Part shown: positions 18,214-27,194 of the stretch, piece by piece
Layout of the letters: each line of letters starts with the position of its first letter
How positions within the stretch are numbered: position 1 is the stretch's first letter
From: Chloroflexota bacterium
Lineage (GTDB): Bacteria > Chloroflexota > Anaerolineae > Promineifilales > Promineifilaceae
Direction of reading: 5' to 3'
NCBI GenBank assembly: GCA_020629055.1
Contig: JAHDEB010000026.1
Location: 5,761 to 46,343 of the forward strand
DNA: 40,583 nt
Translations under genes and position numbers: made by a program
The notes under the pieces: model-generated
What the model was told of the DNA's origin: nothing
Database searches by the model: none
Seen by the model: the letters and a program-made list of their open reading frames with translations, nothing else

Positions 18214-19340
18214 AGTTCCGATCCTAAGGCTTGCAGAATCTCTGCACCGTATTTATTTAACCGATAGGCTCCTGCAATTTCAGCATACGCCATTAATTCG
18301 TCTTGGGTTTTAGGATGCCCCTTTGCAATTTGCCAACAGCCATCTTTGCTTAAAATGATGTCGGAATCTACTCCGCGAGCGCGAGCCCGCTCTTTGCGCC
18401 AGTTCAGCATCGCATCGTAGCGGTCCAATATATCTTGTTCAGGTCGGGGGTCGCGTCGCGGCCGTTTCGGGGCCGGGTCGCTGGCTGACCGTTTAATCAC
18501 CCGTAACAGCGGAACCCCTCGGCGGCGCACATACCAACCGGGAACCCCTCGCATATTAAACAGATCTTCCATTGTCGCAGGAGGATTCGCGGCCATTTCT
18601 ACCAATCGGCGGTTATCAAATACCTTGAATAGCGGCAGGTCAAATTTTTCAGCATCCTTCTCTCTAAAGGCGAAAATCGCTTTGCAGATCGCCTTGTTGG
18701 CTGGGGGCAAATCCCGCACCCCATGCAGGTTCCAAAAGTTATCTGGATGATAATCTGTTTTAGGCAAATTCACCCGGGTCTGCAATCTAAAGGATTCCTG
18801 TGCCTCATCCCAATACCCAGCTTCTTTTAGCTCAGTTACAAAATGGTTGCGCAACCGCAACAAATAATGGGTGTCGTTTTGGGCATAGGCGAGCATTTCT
18901 TCAGACAACGGGCGCTTGCCCCAGTTCGCCTTTTGAAATTTTTTGTCGAGCTGAATCCCAAATACCGTATTAAGCACATTGGCTAGGCCGATTTTTTCAA
19001 CCCCTAGAATTCGAGCGGCCCACATCGTGTCGAACAGGTTACGGACCTGCCAGTCGTAAACTTTTTTGAGCAAGATAAGGTCATATTCCGATGCGTGAAA
19101 GATTTTTTCGACCTCAGGGTCTTCGATAATTTCGCCCAATCCGCTTAAATCGAGATCGGCATGTGGGTCGACAATAAAGTCGGTATCACCGGCCGAAATT
19201 TGTATCAGGCAAACATCTTCTTTGTAGACATAGAGGCTATTTGATTCCAAGTCGATGCAAATTGGATTATGTTGTTTGAGTTCTTCTAGACAGGCGGCCC
19301 AAAGTTCTGGCGTATCGATATAGATAAAAGGAGGGGGCAT
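18210..19340 (-). CDS. rnd: Ribonuclease D
   Basis: A 376-residue 3'-5' exoribonuclease of the DEDDy group, acting in tRNA and stable RNA 3'-end trimming. Exo I is ICIDLESNSLYV (D30, E32), Exo II is KIFHASEYDLILL, and Exo III is YAQNDTHYLL with the Tyr and Asp ligands in place. An HRDC domain follows at about 215-290 (FREKDAEKFDLPLFKVFDN), then a basic linker (DPAPKRPRRDPRPEQ) and a second helical HRDC-like domain to the end. Length fits RnD. The ATG comes 1 base after the stop of the upstream epimerase gene, so translation is probably coupled in a recJ-epimerase-rnd operon. Confidence 0.94.
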   Translation of the reverse strand: MPPPFIYIDTPELWAACLEELKQHNPICIDLESNSLYVYKEDVCLIQISAGDTDFIVDPHADLDLSGLGEIIEDPEVEKIFHASEYDLILLKKVYDWQVRNLFDTMWAARILGVEKIGLANVLNTVFGIQLDKKFQKANWGKRPLSEEMLAYAQNDTHYLLRLRNHFVTELKEAGYWDEAQESFRLQTRVNLPKTDYHPDNFWNLHGVRDLPPANKAICKAIFAFREKDAEKFDLPLFKVFDNRRLVEMAANPPATMEDLFNMRGVPGWYVRRRGVPLLRVIKRSASDPAPKRPRRDPRPEQDILDRYDAMLNWRKERARARGVDSDIILSKDGCWQIAKGHPKTQDELMAYAEIAGAYRLNKYGAEILQALGSEL

Positions 19341-19341
19341 A

Positions 19342-20304
19342 TTATTTGTGTTGAGTCATTATTTCCTCTTTGTACCATTGCCAAAATTCTTTAACACCTT
19401 CGAGAACAGATATAGAGGGATTGTAATTTAATAGTTTTTGTGCTTTGTCGATATTGGCCCACGTTTTAACCACATCAGCTTTTAGCTTCGGTGTATCTAC
19501 CATAGTGGCTTTACCACCGGCCATTTCTTCTAGCATTTCGACAAAATCTTTTAGCTTTGTAGGCTCGCCACGTCCCAAGTTTATCACTTCATACCCCAAA
19601 GGTTTATCAAGAGCCAAAACAAGGCCGTCGGTAATGTCGCTGACGTGGGTCCAATCACGCCACATTTCACCATTATTGTAAATTGGAATCTCTTTTCCTT
19701 TGGTGATGCTATCTGCAACAAGATAGGCCATCATGTCCGGCCGACTAGAAGGACCATAAACGGTAAAGAAGCGGGTGACCGTAAAATTTAAGCCAAAAAG
19801 ATGGGAATAGGTAAATCCGAGCATCTCGGCCGCACGTTTTGCCGCAGAGTAGGGCTGTAGCGGCCGGTCACAGGCATCGGTTTCTACAAATGGGATTTGA
19901 TCGGTTGCACCATAAACGGATGATGTCGATGCAAAGACAAAGTTACCGACATTGTTGTGCCGCGCCGCATCCATTAAGTTTTGGGTGCCGTTATAGTCAA
20001 CTTTAACGTAAAAATCAGGATATAGGACCGCATTACGCACCCCGGCCATCGCAGCCAAGTGGCCAACGGCATCAAACTTTTCTGCTTCAAAGAGGTCTAA
20101 AATCGCCTGGCGGTTGGTGATGTCTTCTTTGATAAATCTGAATTTAGGGTATTGGCTTAACGTGGCAACATTTTTATGTTTAATCTCAACCGAATAGTAG
20201 TCGTTGAGATTGTCTATCCCAACAACCTCATCCCCACGTTTAAGAAGTTTTAGAGCCAAATGGTGGCCGATAAATCCGGCTGCGCCGGTTACAAGAATTT
20301 TCAT
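19342..20304 (-). CDS. NAD-dependent nucleotide-sugar epimerase (UDP-glucuronate 4-epimerase-like)
   Basis: A 320-residue extended SDR starting at MKILVTGAAGFIGHH. An upstream reading frame continues for 59 codons, but it overlaps recJ and lacks similarity to the family, so the ATG at 20304, 19 bases after the recJ stop, is chosen. GAAGFIG (7-13) binds NAD. The NLNDYYS segment is characteristic of UDP-glucuronate/UDP-galacturonate 4-epimerases (CapI/LspL). The TSSVYG serine and YSAAK (YxxxK) complete the active site. It probably supplies a sugar nucleotide for surface glycans, in line with the glycosyltransferases at 26-28 kb. Exact substrate is uncertain. Confidence 0.9.
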   Translation of the reverse strand: MKILVTGAAGFIGHHLALKLLKRGDEVVGIDNLNDYYSVEIKHKNVATLSQYPKFRFIKEDITNRQAILDLFEAEKFDAVGHLAAMAGVRNAVLYPDFYVKVDYNGTQNLMDAARHNNVGNFVFASTSSVYGATDQIPFVETDACDRPLQPYSAAKRAAEMLGFTYSHLFGLNFTVTRFFTVYGPSSRPDMMAYLVADSITKGKEIPIYNNGEMWRDWTHVSDITDGLVLALDKPLGYEVINLGRGEPTKLKDFVEMLEEMAGGKATMVDTPKLKADVVKTWANIDKAQKLLNYNPSISVLEGVKEFWQWYKEEIMTQHK

Positions 20305-20323
20305 ATTGCCGTTCGTAAAGAGT

Positions 20324-22132
20324 TTAAAAGGCTGGTTTAATATCTTTAATTTGAAGCTGCAGGGTTGTGACATTATTCCACGTATTTTCGTCAATGGAAT
20401 AAACGACATCCACAAAGTTAGGTAAATTTCCGTGCCAATGCCCCAAGCCAAATCCAATCGATTTGAGGATTCTACTTTCATTTACCAAAAAAGTGACCTG
20501 TAAATGATCCCCTTTCTTTCCTACCGCCCGGCTACTTTGCACTTCAACCCGCTTACTCATGAAAACTGGCGTCGGGTTTGCACAGCCGGTAGGCTCTAGC
20601 TTTTGTAGCAATGCATATAAAGCCGCATCTACTTGTTCAATATCGATCACCGCATCAACAGGGATTGTGGGTGTTAACTCCATACCCTCCAGCTCTGCAT
20701 CAATAATCGCGGTGATCCGTTCTTTGAATGAATCTAAATGCTCGTTCCGAATGGTTAGCCCAGCTGCAGCCGCGTGACCACCATACCGTACAAGTATATC
20801 GGATAATTGGTCAAGCACGCGGGTAATATTTAATTCGGGGATAGATCGGCAGGAACCAACGCTCTCTTCCTCACCCATCTCTAAGATAATCGCAGGGCGA
20901 TAATACTTTTCTTTCAAGCGACCAGCGACTAAACCGACGATCCCGGGTTCGAAGTTATGATCGGCCGCAAATAAAACCGACAATTCGCCGATATTCTGAT
21001 CCGGGTTTTCAGCAAAAATCAACTCCTCCGCCCGACGGTTTAGAGCTTCAGTCAATCGCTGCCGAGTTCGATTCAGTTCATTTAGCTCGGCCGCATATTC
21101 AATCGCTTGTGCATGGCTGCGGCTAAACAGTAGTCGGGCGGCTAAATACGCATATCCGTCTTTTTGTGGGGGTGTGCCCCCTTTGTTTTGCTTTTGATGA
21201 TAGCGAACGGCCGCCATGTCTACCGCCGGGCCGATGCGACCGGCCGCATTAATCCGTGGGCCGATCGTAAACCCGATGTGGCTCGCAAGAAACGCTGGGG
21301 TGTTTAACTTGGCAGCGGCGGTAAGCGCCATCAAACCGGGCCGTAAATTGGTGTTCATGACGTTTAAGCCGTCCATCACCAACTGCCGATTTTCCGTCAG
21401 TAACGGTGCGATATCCGCCACGGTACCGATCGCAACCAAATCGAGCAGCGACCTGACATCAAAATTTGTCGGCCGTTGGGTGTGTAAGGCGCAAGCCAGT
21501 TTGTAGCCGATGCCCACCCCAGCCAGCATTTTTTCCGGATACGGGCAATCTTCTCTTTTCGGATTTATGATCGCCGTCGCAGCCAACGGTAGTTCAGGAC
21601 CGATACTATGGTGATCGGTAATGATGATATCAAGCCCCAAATCTGCCCCATGCTGCACCTCGGCCACCGAACGGATGCCGCAGTCTACGGTAATGACCAA
21701 GTCTGCCCCATCTTGCTTTAACTTTGTGAGTGCCTCTTTGTTTAAACCATACCCTTCGTCGATACGATGTGGGATATACGGTCGTACGCTCCGTTTCGAG
21801 AAGCCCAGTCCCCAAAAGGCTTCAAGCAACAATACGGTTGAAGTCACCCCGTCTGCATCAAAGTCACCATAAACGACCACCAGCTCTTCATTGTCTAATG
21901 CCTGCAAAATACGCTCAACGGCACTTTGCATACCCGCCATCATAAAGGGGTCATCTGCCCCCAAATAGCGAGAGTCTAGAAAAGAGCGCATCTCGTCAAA
22001 TGTAGAAATACCTCGGTTGTATAAAATTTGGGCGATAATCGGGTGCAAAGAAGAAGTTTTTTGCAATAGGTCCGCCGGCATCGCAGGTGCGAATTGCCAC
22101 CTTTTTGCGTTCTCAGATAGGTCTGGTGTCAT
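20324..22132 (-). CDS. recJ: Single-stranded-DNA-specific exonuclease RecJ
   Basis: A 602-residue 5'-3' ssDNA exonuclease for recombination and mismatch/base-excision repair. DHH-superfamily motifs are intact: VVYGDFDADGVTSTVLL (motif I), VITVDCGI (II), IIITDHHS (III, DHH), then the DHHA1 domain with INAAGRIGPA and GGHAAAAGLTI. A C-terminal OB-like domain (about 470-602) binds ssDNA. Length matches the family. The ATG is preceded almost directly by a promoter (TTGACA-17-CATAAT) with no room for a Shine-Dalgarno, so the mRNA may be leaderless. It is first in a recJ-epimerase-rnd cluster. Confidence 0.96.
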   Translation of the reverse strand: MTPDLSENAKRWQFAPAMPADLLQKTSSLHPIIAQILYNRGISTFDEMRSFLDSRYLGADDPFMMAGMQSAVERILQALDNEELVVVYGDFDADGVTSTVLLLEAFWGLGFSKRSVRPYIPHRIDEGYGLNKEALTKLKQDGADLVITVDCGIRSVAEVQHGADLGLDIIITDHHSIGPELPLAATAIINPKREDCPYPEKMLAGVGIGYKLACALHTQRPTNFDVRSLLDLVAIGTVADIAPLLTENRQLVMDGLNVMNTNLRPGLMALTAAAKLNTPAFLASHIGFTIGPRINAAGRIGPAVDMAAVRYHQKQNKGGTPPQKDGYAYLAARLLFSRSHAQAIEYAAELNELNRTRQRLTEALNRRAEELIFAENPDQNIGELSVLFAADHNFEPGIVGLVAGRLKEKYYRPAIILEMGEEESVGSCRSIPELNITRVLDQLSDILVRYGGHAAAAGLTIRNEHLDSFKERITAIIDAELEGMELTPTIPVDAVIDIEQVDAALYALLQKLEPTGCANPTPVFMSKRVEVQSSRAVGKKGDHLQVTFLVNESRILKSIGFGLGHWHGNLPNFVDVVYSIDENTWNNVTTLQLQIKDIKPAF

Positions 22133-22140
22133 GGGTTTTG

Positions 22141-22169
22141 ATTATGGTTGGGGGGGCGATAATTGTCAA
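22141..22169 (-). promoter_or_regulatory. Near-consensus promoter of recJ, abutting the start codon
   Basis: On the minus strand TTGACA (22169-22164) is followed by exactly 17 bases, including a run of seven C, and CATAAT (22146-22141). Eight bases then lead to the recJ ATG at 22132. The expected start of transcription is within 0-2 bases of the ATG, implying a leaderless message. Confidence 0.75.
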
Positions 22170-22190
22170 TTGTGATTACGATCTTGCGCT

Positions 22191-22841
22191 TTAAAAGCGA
22201 TCTGGGCGATAAATAGCAAGCAAATCAAGCAGATCCGCTTCCAGACCATGTTCAACATGGTAAGAGAGCAATCTAGCGGCCCGCTCTTCATGATCATCGC
22301 TCTCGAATTCTTCGGCCGGCACGCACAACATTTCGATGAGCTGATTCAACGTCCGGCTATCGAAAAAGATGGCGATCTTGCGCTCGGTTGATAAGACAAC
22401 CGGCTCTGGTTTAGGTAAACAATAGGTACGGTAATATTCCAGAATCTCGGCCGGACGGTCCCATTTCCGCACGATGTCATCCGGTAGGTCCAAATCATTC
22501 CGATCCAGCCGCAGCAGCTCCAATTGATCAAGATCCAGCAGTTCAATCGGAAGCTTTGTTAGCTTGTTGTTTTTTAGATTAAGGCGGGTCAGCTGGGTAA
22601 GCTCGCCGATCTCCGCTGGCAGGCTGGCCAATTGATTGTCGGCCGCACTTAAAAAAGTCAGGTTTTTTAGCAAGCTGATTTCAGCCGGCAACGACTCCAG
22701 ATCATTCCCACGCAAGCTGAGTTGGGTCAGATGGGTCGCTTGCCCTACTTCGGCCGGGAGTGAAGTCAACCCCAATCCACCCAAATCAAGGATCGGTTCT
22801 TGATTGGTGATATTGTCTGCAATGAGTTCGAGTGGATTCAT
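22191..22841 (-). CDS. Leucine-rich-repeat protein
   Basis: A 216-residue cytoplasmic protein with about five 23-residue leucine-rich repeats at residues 15-125, each with the pattern LxxLxLxxNxLxxLPxEIxxL (for example LTQLSLRGNDLESLPAEI and LTRLNLKNNKLTKLPIEL). A non-repeat C-terminal segment (about 130-216) contains IAIFFDSRTLNQLIEML. LRR proteins of this 'LPAEI' type are common as protein-interaction scaffolds; no partner or enzymatic domain is visible. No signal peptide is present, so the repeats should face the cytoplasm. It lies between recJ and the M32 peptidase on the same strand, with 39 bases to the latter's stop. Confidence 0.85.
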   Translation of the reverse strand: MNPLELIADNITNQEPILDLGGLGLTSLPAEVGQATHLTQLSLRGNDLESLPAEISLLKNLTFLSAADNQLASLPAEIGELTQLTRLNLKNNKLTKLPIELLDLDQLELLRLDRNDLDLPDDIVRKWDRPAEILEYYRTYCLPKPEPVVLSTERKIAIFFDSRTLNQLIEMLCVPAEEFESDDHEERAARLLSYHVEHGLEADLLDLLAIYRPDRF

Positions 22842-22880
22842 AAGAGAGATTTGAATAAGTGCGAAGAGTGCCGCGCAGGA

Positions 22881-24395
22881 CTAGAGATTATAAAGTTCAC
22901 CAAATTTCTGTTTAGCGTACCGCACAAAGGGCTCATGATCTAACGGCCGGCCGGTTGCCATCGTCACCAATTCTGGTGGATCAAACTTTTTACCATGCTG
23001 GTGAATATTTTCACCCAGCCATTTTTTCAACTCTCCCGTTTTTCCTTGAGCCAAGTCAGCTTCAATCGATTGATTCTGAACCAAGGCAGCTTCTAAAAGC
23101 TGTACAGAATAGAAATTACCCAAAGCATAAGTTGGGAAATATCCAAAGCTCGTGCCGGTCCAATGCATATCTTGCAAGCAGCCCAAATTATCTGAAGGGG
23201 GGACAATGCCAAGCAGTGATTTCATTTTGGCATTCCATGCTTCAGGTACTTGGGCAGCGGTGACTTCTCCATTCACCATCGCTTGTTCTAGCTCAAAACG
23301 GAGCATAATGTGCAAATTATAGGTAAGCTCGTCCGCCTCTACCCGAATAAATGATGAACTTACCTTGTTGATCGCTCGGTAGAAATCCTCGGCCGTAGAT
23401 TGCCCCAATTGGCTCGGGAATGCATCTTGCAAGACATGATAATGGGCCTTCCAAAAATCACGGCTACGGCCGACTAAGTTTTCCATCATACGGGATTGAG
23501 ACTCGTGAATGCCCATCGATGTGCCGCGCGCCAGTGGGGTCCGCTCTAACTCTTCACCCGTCCCCTGTTCATACATCGCATGGCCACTTTCGTGCATGGT
23601 GCCAAACAGCGATGTCGACAGAAAGTCTGGATACCAACGGGTGGTAATGCGCGCATCATATCGGCTAAAGCTGCTGGCAAATGGATGCGCGGCCGTTCCA
23701 ACTTCTGCACCTTGTGCAAAGTTATAGCCTACCGCTTCTGCAAAATGGGGAGCGACCTGTTTTTGAATTTCGACCGGGAAATCTTGATGCAACAGACTGT
23801 CATCAACGGCCGCTGAATTTTGATTGATCGCCTCCAGCAAAGGGACCGTTTCAGCTTTTATCGCATTGAAGACTCGGCGCACATCGGCCGTTTTTAACCC
23901 CCGCTCAAACTGAGACAAGAGTGCGTCATACTTTTCGTCTTCATAACCCAAGTGCTCCGCTTTTTCTTGGCATAATTCAATCGTTGTTTCTAAACAATCG
24001 ACAAATTGGCTAAAATCATCATTCTCTCGGGCCAACTTCCATTTTTGCACAGCAATGCCAGATGCTTCAGATTGGCGCTTAATAAAATCGATTGGGAACC
24101 GTTTTTTCTCATTGAAATCACGGGCCAAATGGCGAACCAGAGACTGCTCCATGCCTTTCGGGTCCGCCCCAGCCCCCTCTAATTCTTCAGTCGCTTTTTC
24201 AATGAGTTCACCCATAGCATCGCTCGTCGATAGCTCGTGGACCATTTTGCTGACTGTCCCCATCTGCTTAGACCGAATTTCGGCCGCTGCAGCTGGCATG
24301 TTGACCTCTCTATCCCAAGACAGCAGCCATGTTACCTTTTCAAGGTCATGAATCTCATTTACTTTTCCTAACAACTGATCAAATTGAGTTCCCAT
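22881..24395 (-). CDS. M32 family metallo-carboxypeptidase
   Basis: A 504-residue cytoplasmic zinc carboxypeptidase (thermostable carboxypeptidase 1/TaqCP type), trimming C-terminal residues from peptides. HExxH is HESGH at about 268-272, followed by GIHESQSRMMEN with the third zinc ligand. Later come the family signatures IRVEADELTYNLHI and GTSFGYFPTYALGN, which help form the substrate groove. The start chosen is the ATG at 24395 with AAGGGA seven bases upstream; a start 13 codons earlier at 24434 has no ribosome site. Length is standard for M32. Upstream lies a 472-base gap, so the gene has its own promoter. Confidence 0.94.
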   Translation of the reverse strand: MGTQFDQLLGKVNEIHDLEKVTWLLSWDREVNMPAAAAEIRSKQMGTVSKMVHELSTSDAMGELIEKATEELEGAGADPKGMEQSLVRHLARDFNEKKRFPIDFIKRQSEASGIAVQKWKLARENDDFSQFVDCLETTIELCQEKAEHLGYEDEKYDALLSQFERGLKTADVRRVFNAIKAETVPLLEAINQNSAAVDDSLLHQDFPVEIQKQVAPHFAEAVGYNFAQGAEVGTAAHPFASSFSRYDARITTRWYPDFLSTSLFGTMHESGHAMYEQGTGEELERTPLARGTSMGIHESQSRMMENLVGRSRDFWKAHYHVLQDAFPSQLGQSTAEDFYRAINKVSSSFIRVEADELTYNLHIMLRFELEQAMVNGEVTAAQVPEAWNAKMKSLLGIVPPSDNLGCLQDMHWTGTSFGYFPTYALGNFYSVQLLEAALVQNQSIEADLAQGKTGELKKWLGENIHQHGKKFDPPELVTMATGRPLDHEPFVRYAKQKFGELYNL

Positions 24396-24867
24396 TATTA
24401 TTTCCCTTAAGTCAATTTTTTTAGCACGGTCCAAATATCTAATAAGAATGCGTTTGAACCTGTGCGCTGAATTTTATTTAGTCAAAGAGGCTTGAAGTCA
24501 TTGCGACGAATCGGTTATGGATGCCTCTCTGCAATCGTGTGGCTAATTTTAGGGTAAAGACCTACAAGCGAAAAGACATAAACCCAATTGTTTTTGTAAT
24601 ACTAAGGCATCTGAGGATAAATTGGCGGCATCATGAATCCGCCTAACATAATTTTAGTTAGTCGGAATGAACGACCCTTTCCTCCTCAGATTCCTTGAAA
24701 TTGATTTTCATGGCTTTTTACATAGACTAAGATTTCGGTTTAGGTTTCATTAGGAAGTGGTTGAACCAGGTGACTTGAGACAGCGTTTCAGGTAAAAATC
24801 CCTTTCAGCGCCATTCTACGGATTGGCTAGCTAAAATCACATCTTTTGCCCGACTTGAATTTATTAC
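24396..24867. other. Divergent intergenic region, no gene seen
   Basis: No credible coding sequence, tRNA or strong repeat was found. It should carry divergent promoters for the M32 peptidase and the binding lipoprotein. A weak hairpin, GGCGG with CCGCC around an 10-base loop near 24624-24643, is the only small structure noticed. Confidence 0.4.
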
Positions 24868-26052
24868 ATGCTCAGAAAAAATCTGCTTAGAGTTGCATTA
24901 CCCACCTTCGCCCTCATTTTAATCATCTTAACCGCCTGTGTGCCCACTGGTGATCAGCAAGAAGTCGAAGTCACTCGGTATCAGGTGCTCGAAGTTCCTA
25001 TCGTCGAAACACGGCTAGTTGAGGTGACTCGCGAAGTAGAGGTTGTCCAAGAAGTTGAAGTCGAGGTAACACGTGAGGTAGAGGTTGTTATCCAGCCAAC
25101 CCCACGGTCTGCTCCTGGCACACCGGACAATCCGTTCCAAATCATCTTTATCCCCTCGTTCCCAAAATCTCTTATCGATGTGCGCGGTGGGTTTTTCATC
25201 GAAGATTTGGAAGCTAACACCGGGTTTTCATTTGAAATTATCGTTCCTGAAGAAGAGCAAGACATCACAGCGCTCATCTGCTCTAACCCGATGACGACGA
25301 TCGCGATGTTAACGTCTAAGCAGTATGTTGAAGTTCGCGAAGTTTGCGATGTAGTTCCAGCTGTGGCGGCAACCCGGTTTGGTGCCCCTTATGAGCTAGG
25401 CATGTTCGTCTCGCGAACATCAAGCGTCATCAATGTGTTTGAAGATATCGCATATAAAAAGATTGCGATCCCCAGCTTAAAAGATAATGCGACGTATCGG
25501 GTTTTTGCCAAAGAGATCGCAGAAGGAAATTTGCCAGGTGTTCAGTTTGTTGAGTACGGCACGAGCACATCGGCCCTCATCGCCCTGCTAAACAAAGAAG
25601 TGGATATCGCCTCGGCCGACTTTAACCCGCCCATCATGCCAAAAGATTCGGAAGCATGGAGATACGGAGAAGATTCACCCGAAATTTGGAAGCAGCTCGT
25701 CGTTGCACCTCGCCGTGATCCGATCGGCTTTATTGAAGTTGCCGGCGGCCCCGAATTTGGTGGATATCGCATACGTGACTCACGTGCCTCAATTTTCGAT
25801 GATCATCCTGAAGTGTTTGAAGAAACAAAAATTTTGATACTTTCAAATCCATATCCCAATGAAACCATCGTTTTCGGACAAGGGTTCCCGATTTCAGCCT
25901 ATAACCCGATCCTCAATAGTATTTTGAGCCATGCAAACTCGGAAGTTTGCGCACAGTCTATGTGTGCCAGTGACTTTTACCAGTGGGATGGGGTTCAATT
26001 GGTTAACGATGATTTCTTTGACATCGTTCGGGAGCTAAACAGGAATGATTGA
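24868..26052 (+). CDS. PhnD-like phosphate/phosphonate-type substrate-binding lipoprotein
   Basis: A 394-residue lipoprotein: hydrophobic signal, lipobox LTAC with C24, then a low-complexity linker (about 31-73) built from EVEV/TREVEV units. This linker style is common in Chloroflexota solute-binding lipoproteins and probably spaces the domain from the membrane. Residues about 88-390 form a PhnD/TauA-type periplasmic binding domain (IIFIPSFP, RVFAKEIAEGNLPG, VEYGTSTSALIALLNKEVDIASADF, PNETIVFGQGFP). The ligand may be phosphonate, phosphite, phosphate or something else. No permease or ATPase gene is adjacent, so it is an orphan. The next gene, a glycosyltransferase, overlaps its end by 8 bases, suggesting coupled translation. 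Confidence 0.85.
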   Translation: MLRKNLLRVALPTFALILIILTACVPTGDQQEVEVTRYQVLEVPIVETRLVEVTREVEVVQEVEVEVTREVEVVIQPTPRSAPGTPDNPFQIIFIPSFPKSLIDVRGGFFIEDLEANTGFSFEIIVPEEEQDITALICSNPMTTIAMLTSKQYVEVREVCDVVPAVAATRFGAPYELGMFVSRTSSVINVFEDIAYKKIAIPSLKDNATYRVFAKEIAEGNLPGVQFVEYGTSTSALIALLNKEVDIASADFNPPIMPKDSEAWRYGEDSPEIWKQLVVAPRRDPIGFIEVAGGPEFGGYRIRDSRASIFDDHPEVFEETKILILSNPYPNETIVFGQGFPISAYNPILNSILSHANSEVCAQSMCASDFYQWDGVQLVNDDFFDIVRELNRND

Positions 26053-26971
26053 TCTTTCTGTCATCATCGTGAGTTGGAACGTCAGAAGCTATCTGGCCGA
26101 CTGCTTGCGCTCTGTCTTTAGCGAATTTAACCATTCAAATTTACGTGGCCAAGTTTGGGTCATCGATAACCATTCAACTGACGGCACGGTTGAAATGGTG
26201 CAAAATCTTTTTCCTCAAGTCCATTTGATTAGCAACCAAAATAACCCTGGCTTTGGGGCCGCTAATAATCAAGGGATGGAAGCTGCCAATGCGAAAAACC
26301 CACGATATCACTTTTTGCTTAACCCAGACACAGTGGTTCGGCCGGGCGCATTTGGGCAAATGGTCCGCTTTATGGATGAACGGCCGGAGGTTGGCATGAC
26401 CGGTGCAAGGCTCGTGTATGGTGACGGCCGTTTTCAGCACAGCGCCTTTGAATTCCCAAGGATTGGCCAGCTGCTCTTCGACCTATTTCCTGTCCCTGCC
26501 AGACTCTACGAGAGCAAGATGAATGGACGCTACCCGCGCAAGCTGTATGAGCCCAGCAGTAAAGCATTCCCCATCGACCATCCGCTGGGGGCCACGATGC
26601 TTGTACGCAACGATGTCGCAAAAGCGACCGGCGGCTTTGACCAAACGTTCTTTATGTATTGCGAAGAGTTAGACTGGTGCAGGCGCATCCACGCGGCCGG
26701 CTGGGAAATCTACACCGTCCCTGCGGCCGAAATCGTTCATTACGGGGGCGAGAGCACAGGGCAGGTTGCGGCCCGTTCGATTGTTGATCTTTGGCAAAGT
26801 CGCGCCATATTTTATCGCAGGCACTACGGCCGGTTTGTTAATCGTCTGGCCAGCTGGATCGTACGCATCGGTATGAGGCTGCGCATCAAAAAAACGGTAG
26901 AGCCCGAATTGGTCCAAGCCTACCAAAAAGTCGTTTCGATTTGGACATCAGAGCGATCTACGGCCGAATAA
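26045..26971 (+). CDS. GT2 family glycosyltransferase (rhamnosyltransferase-like)
   Basis: A 308-residue GT-A fold transferase. It starts LSVIIVSWNVRSYLADCLRSV, with VIDNHSTDGTVEMV and a DXD-equivalent LLNPDTVV (about 98-105). Further family blocks are GMTGARLVYGDGRFQ, GATMLVRNDVAKATGGFDQTF and EELDWCRRIHAAGW. These are typical of WbbL/RfbF-like rhamnosyl- or other sugar transferases that extend surface polysaccharides at the cytoplasmic face. A C-terminal amphipathic, basic segment (about 255-295) may touch the membrane. It overlaps the preceding binding-lipoprotein gene by 8 bases. Donor and acceptor sugars are unknown. Confidence 0.92.
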   Translation: MIDLSVIIVSWNVRSYLADCLRSVFSEFNHSNLRGQVWVIDNHSTDGTVEMVQNLFPQVHLISNQNNPGFGAANNQGMEAANAKNPRYHFLLNPDTVVRPGAFGQMVRFMDERPEVGMTGARLVYGDGRFQHSAFEFPRIGQLLFDLFPVPARLYESKMNGRYPRKLYEPSSKAFPIDHPLGATMLVRNDVAKATGGFDQTFFMYCEELDWCRRIHAAGWEIYTVPAAEIVHYGGESTGQVAARSIVDLWQSRAIFYRRHYGRFVNRLASWIVRIGMRLRIKKTVEPELVQAYQKVVSIWTSERSTAE

Positions 26972-27031
26972 ATAACACCCCCTGCACATCTGCCACCAGA
27001 TAAATTTTTAGTGCTTTATACAAATTTACCC

Positions 27032-27061
27032 TTGATCATGATGCTTCGACTCCTCTATACT
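27032..27061 (+). promoter_or_regulatory. Candidate promoter for the second GT2 gene
   Basis: TTGATC (27032-27037), 18-base spacer, TATACT (27056-27061). The next gene starts at about 27195, giving a leader of about 125 bases. The match is moderate and was found by eye. Confidence 0.4.
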
Positions 27062-27194
27062 CATACCGCATGATCATATCGATTGCTGTGGCAAGCCACC
27101 GTATCATTCAGCCACAGAATCACCTGTCTTCATCACTAAAGTCAGAACAAATCAAACAAGACCTTTGCAGCAGATCCATCTAACCAAACACCTA

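Noticed and set aside
18421-18480. Dense CGGCCG/GGCCG tracts as restriction-modification locus signals
   Set aside because: The motif is spread evenly over the window and no methylase or nuclease gene is present, so it is treated as a genome-wide signature.
19342-20481. Longer epimerase frame with 59 extra N-terminal residues
   Set aside because: The extension overlaps recJ, has no family similarity, and the ATG at 20304 starts exactly at the NAD-binding motif.
24961-25090. Apparent nucleotide repeat in the PhnD-like gene
   Set aside because: It is explained by the EVEV/TREVEV low-complexity lipoprotein linker common in this group, not by a separate DNA repeat.
26972-27194. TGATCATG/CATGATCA repeats before the second GT2 gene as a terminator or tRNA
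   Set aside because: The pairing is short and offset, with no T run and no tRNA-like arms; only a moderate promoter was retained there.
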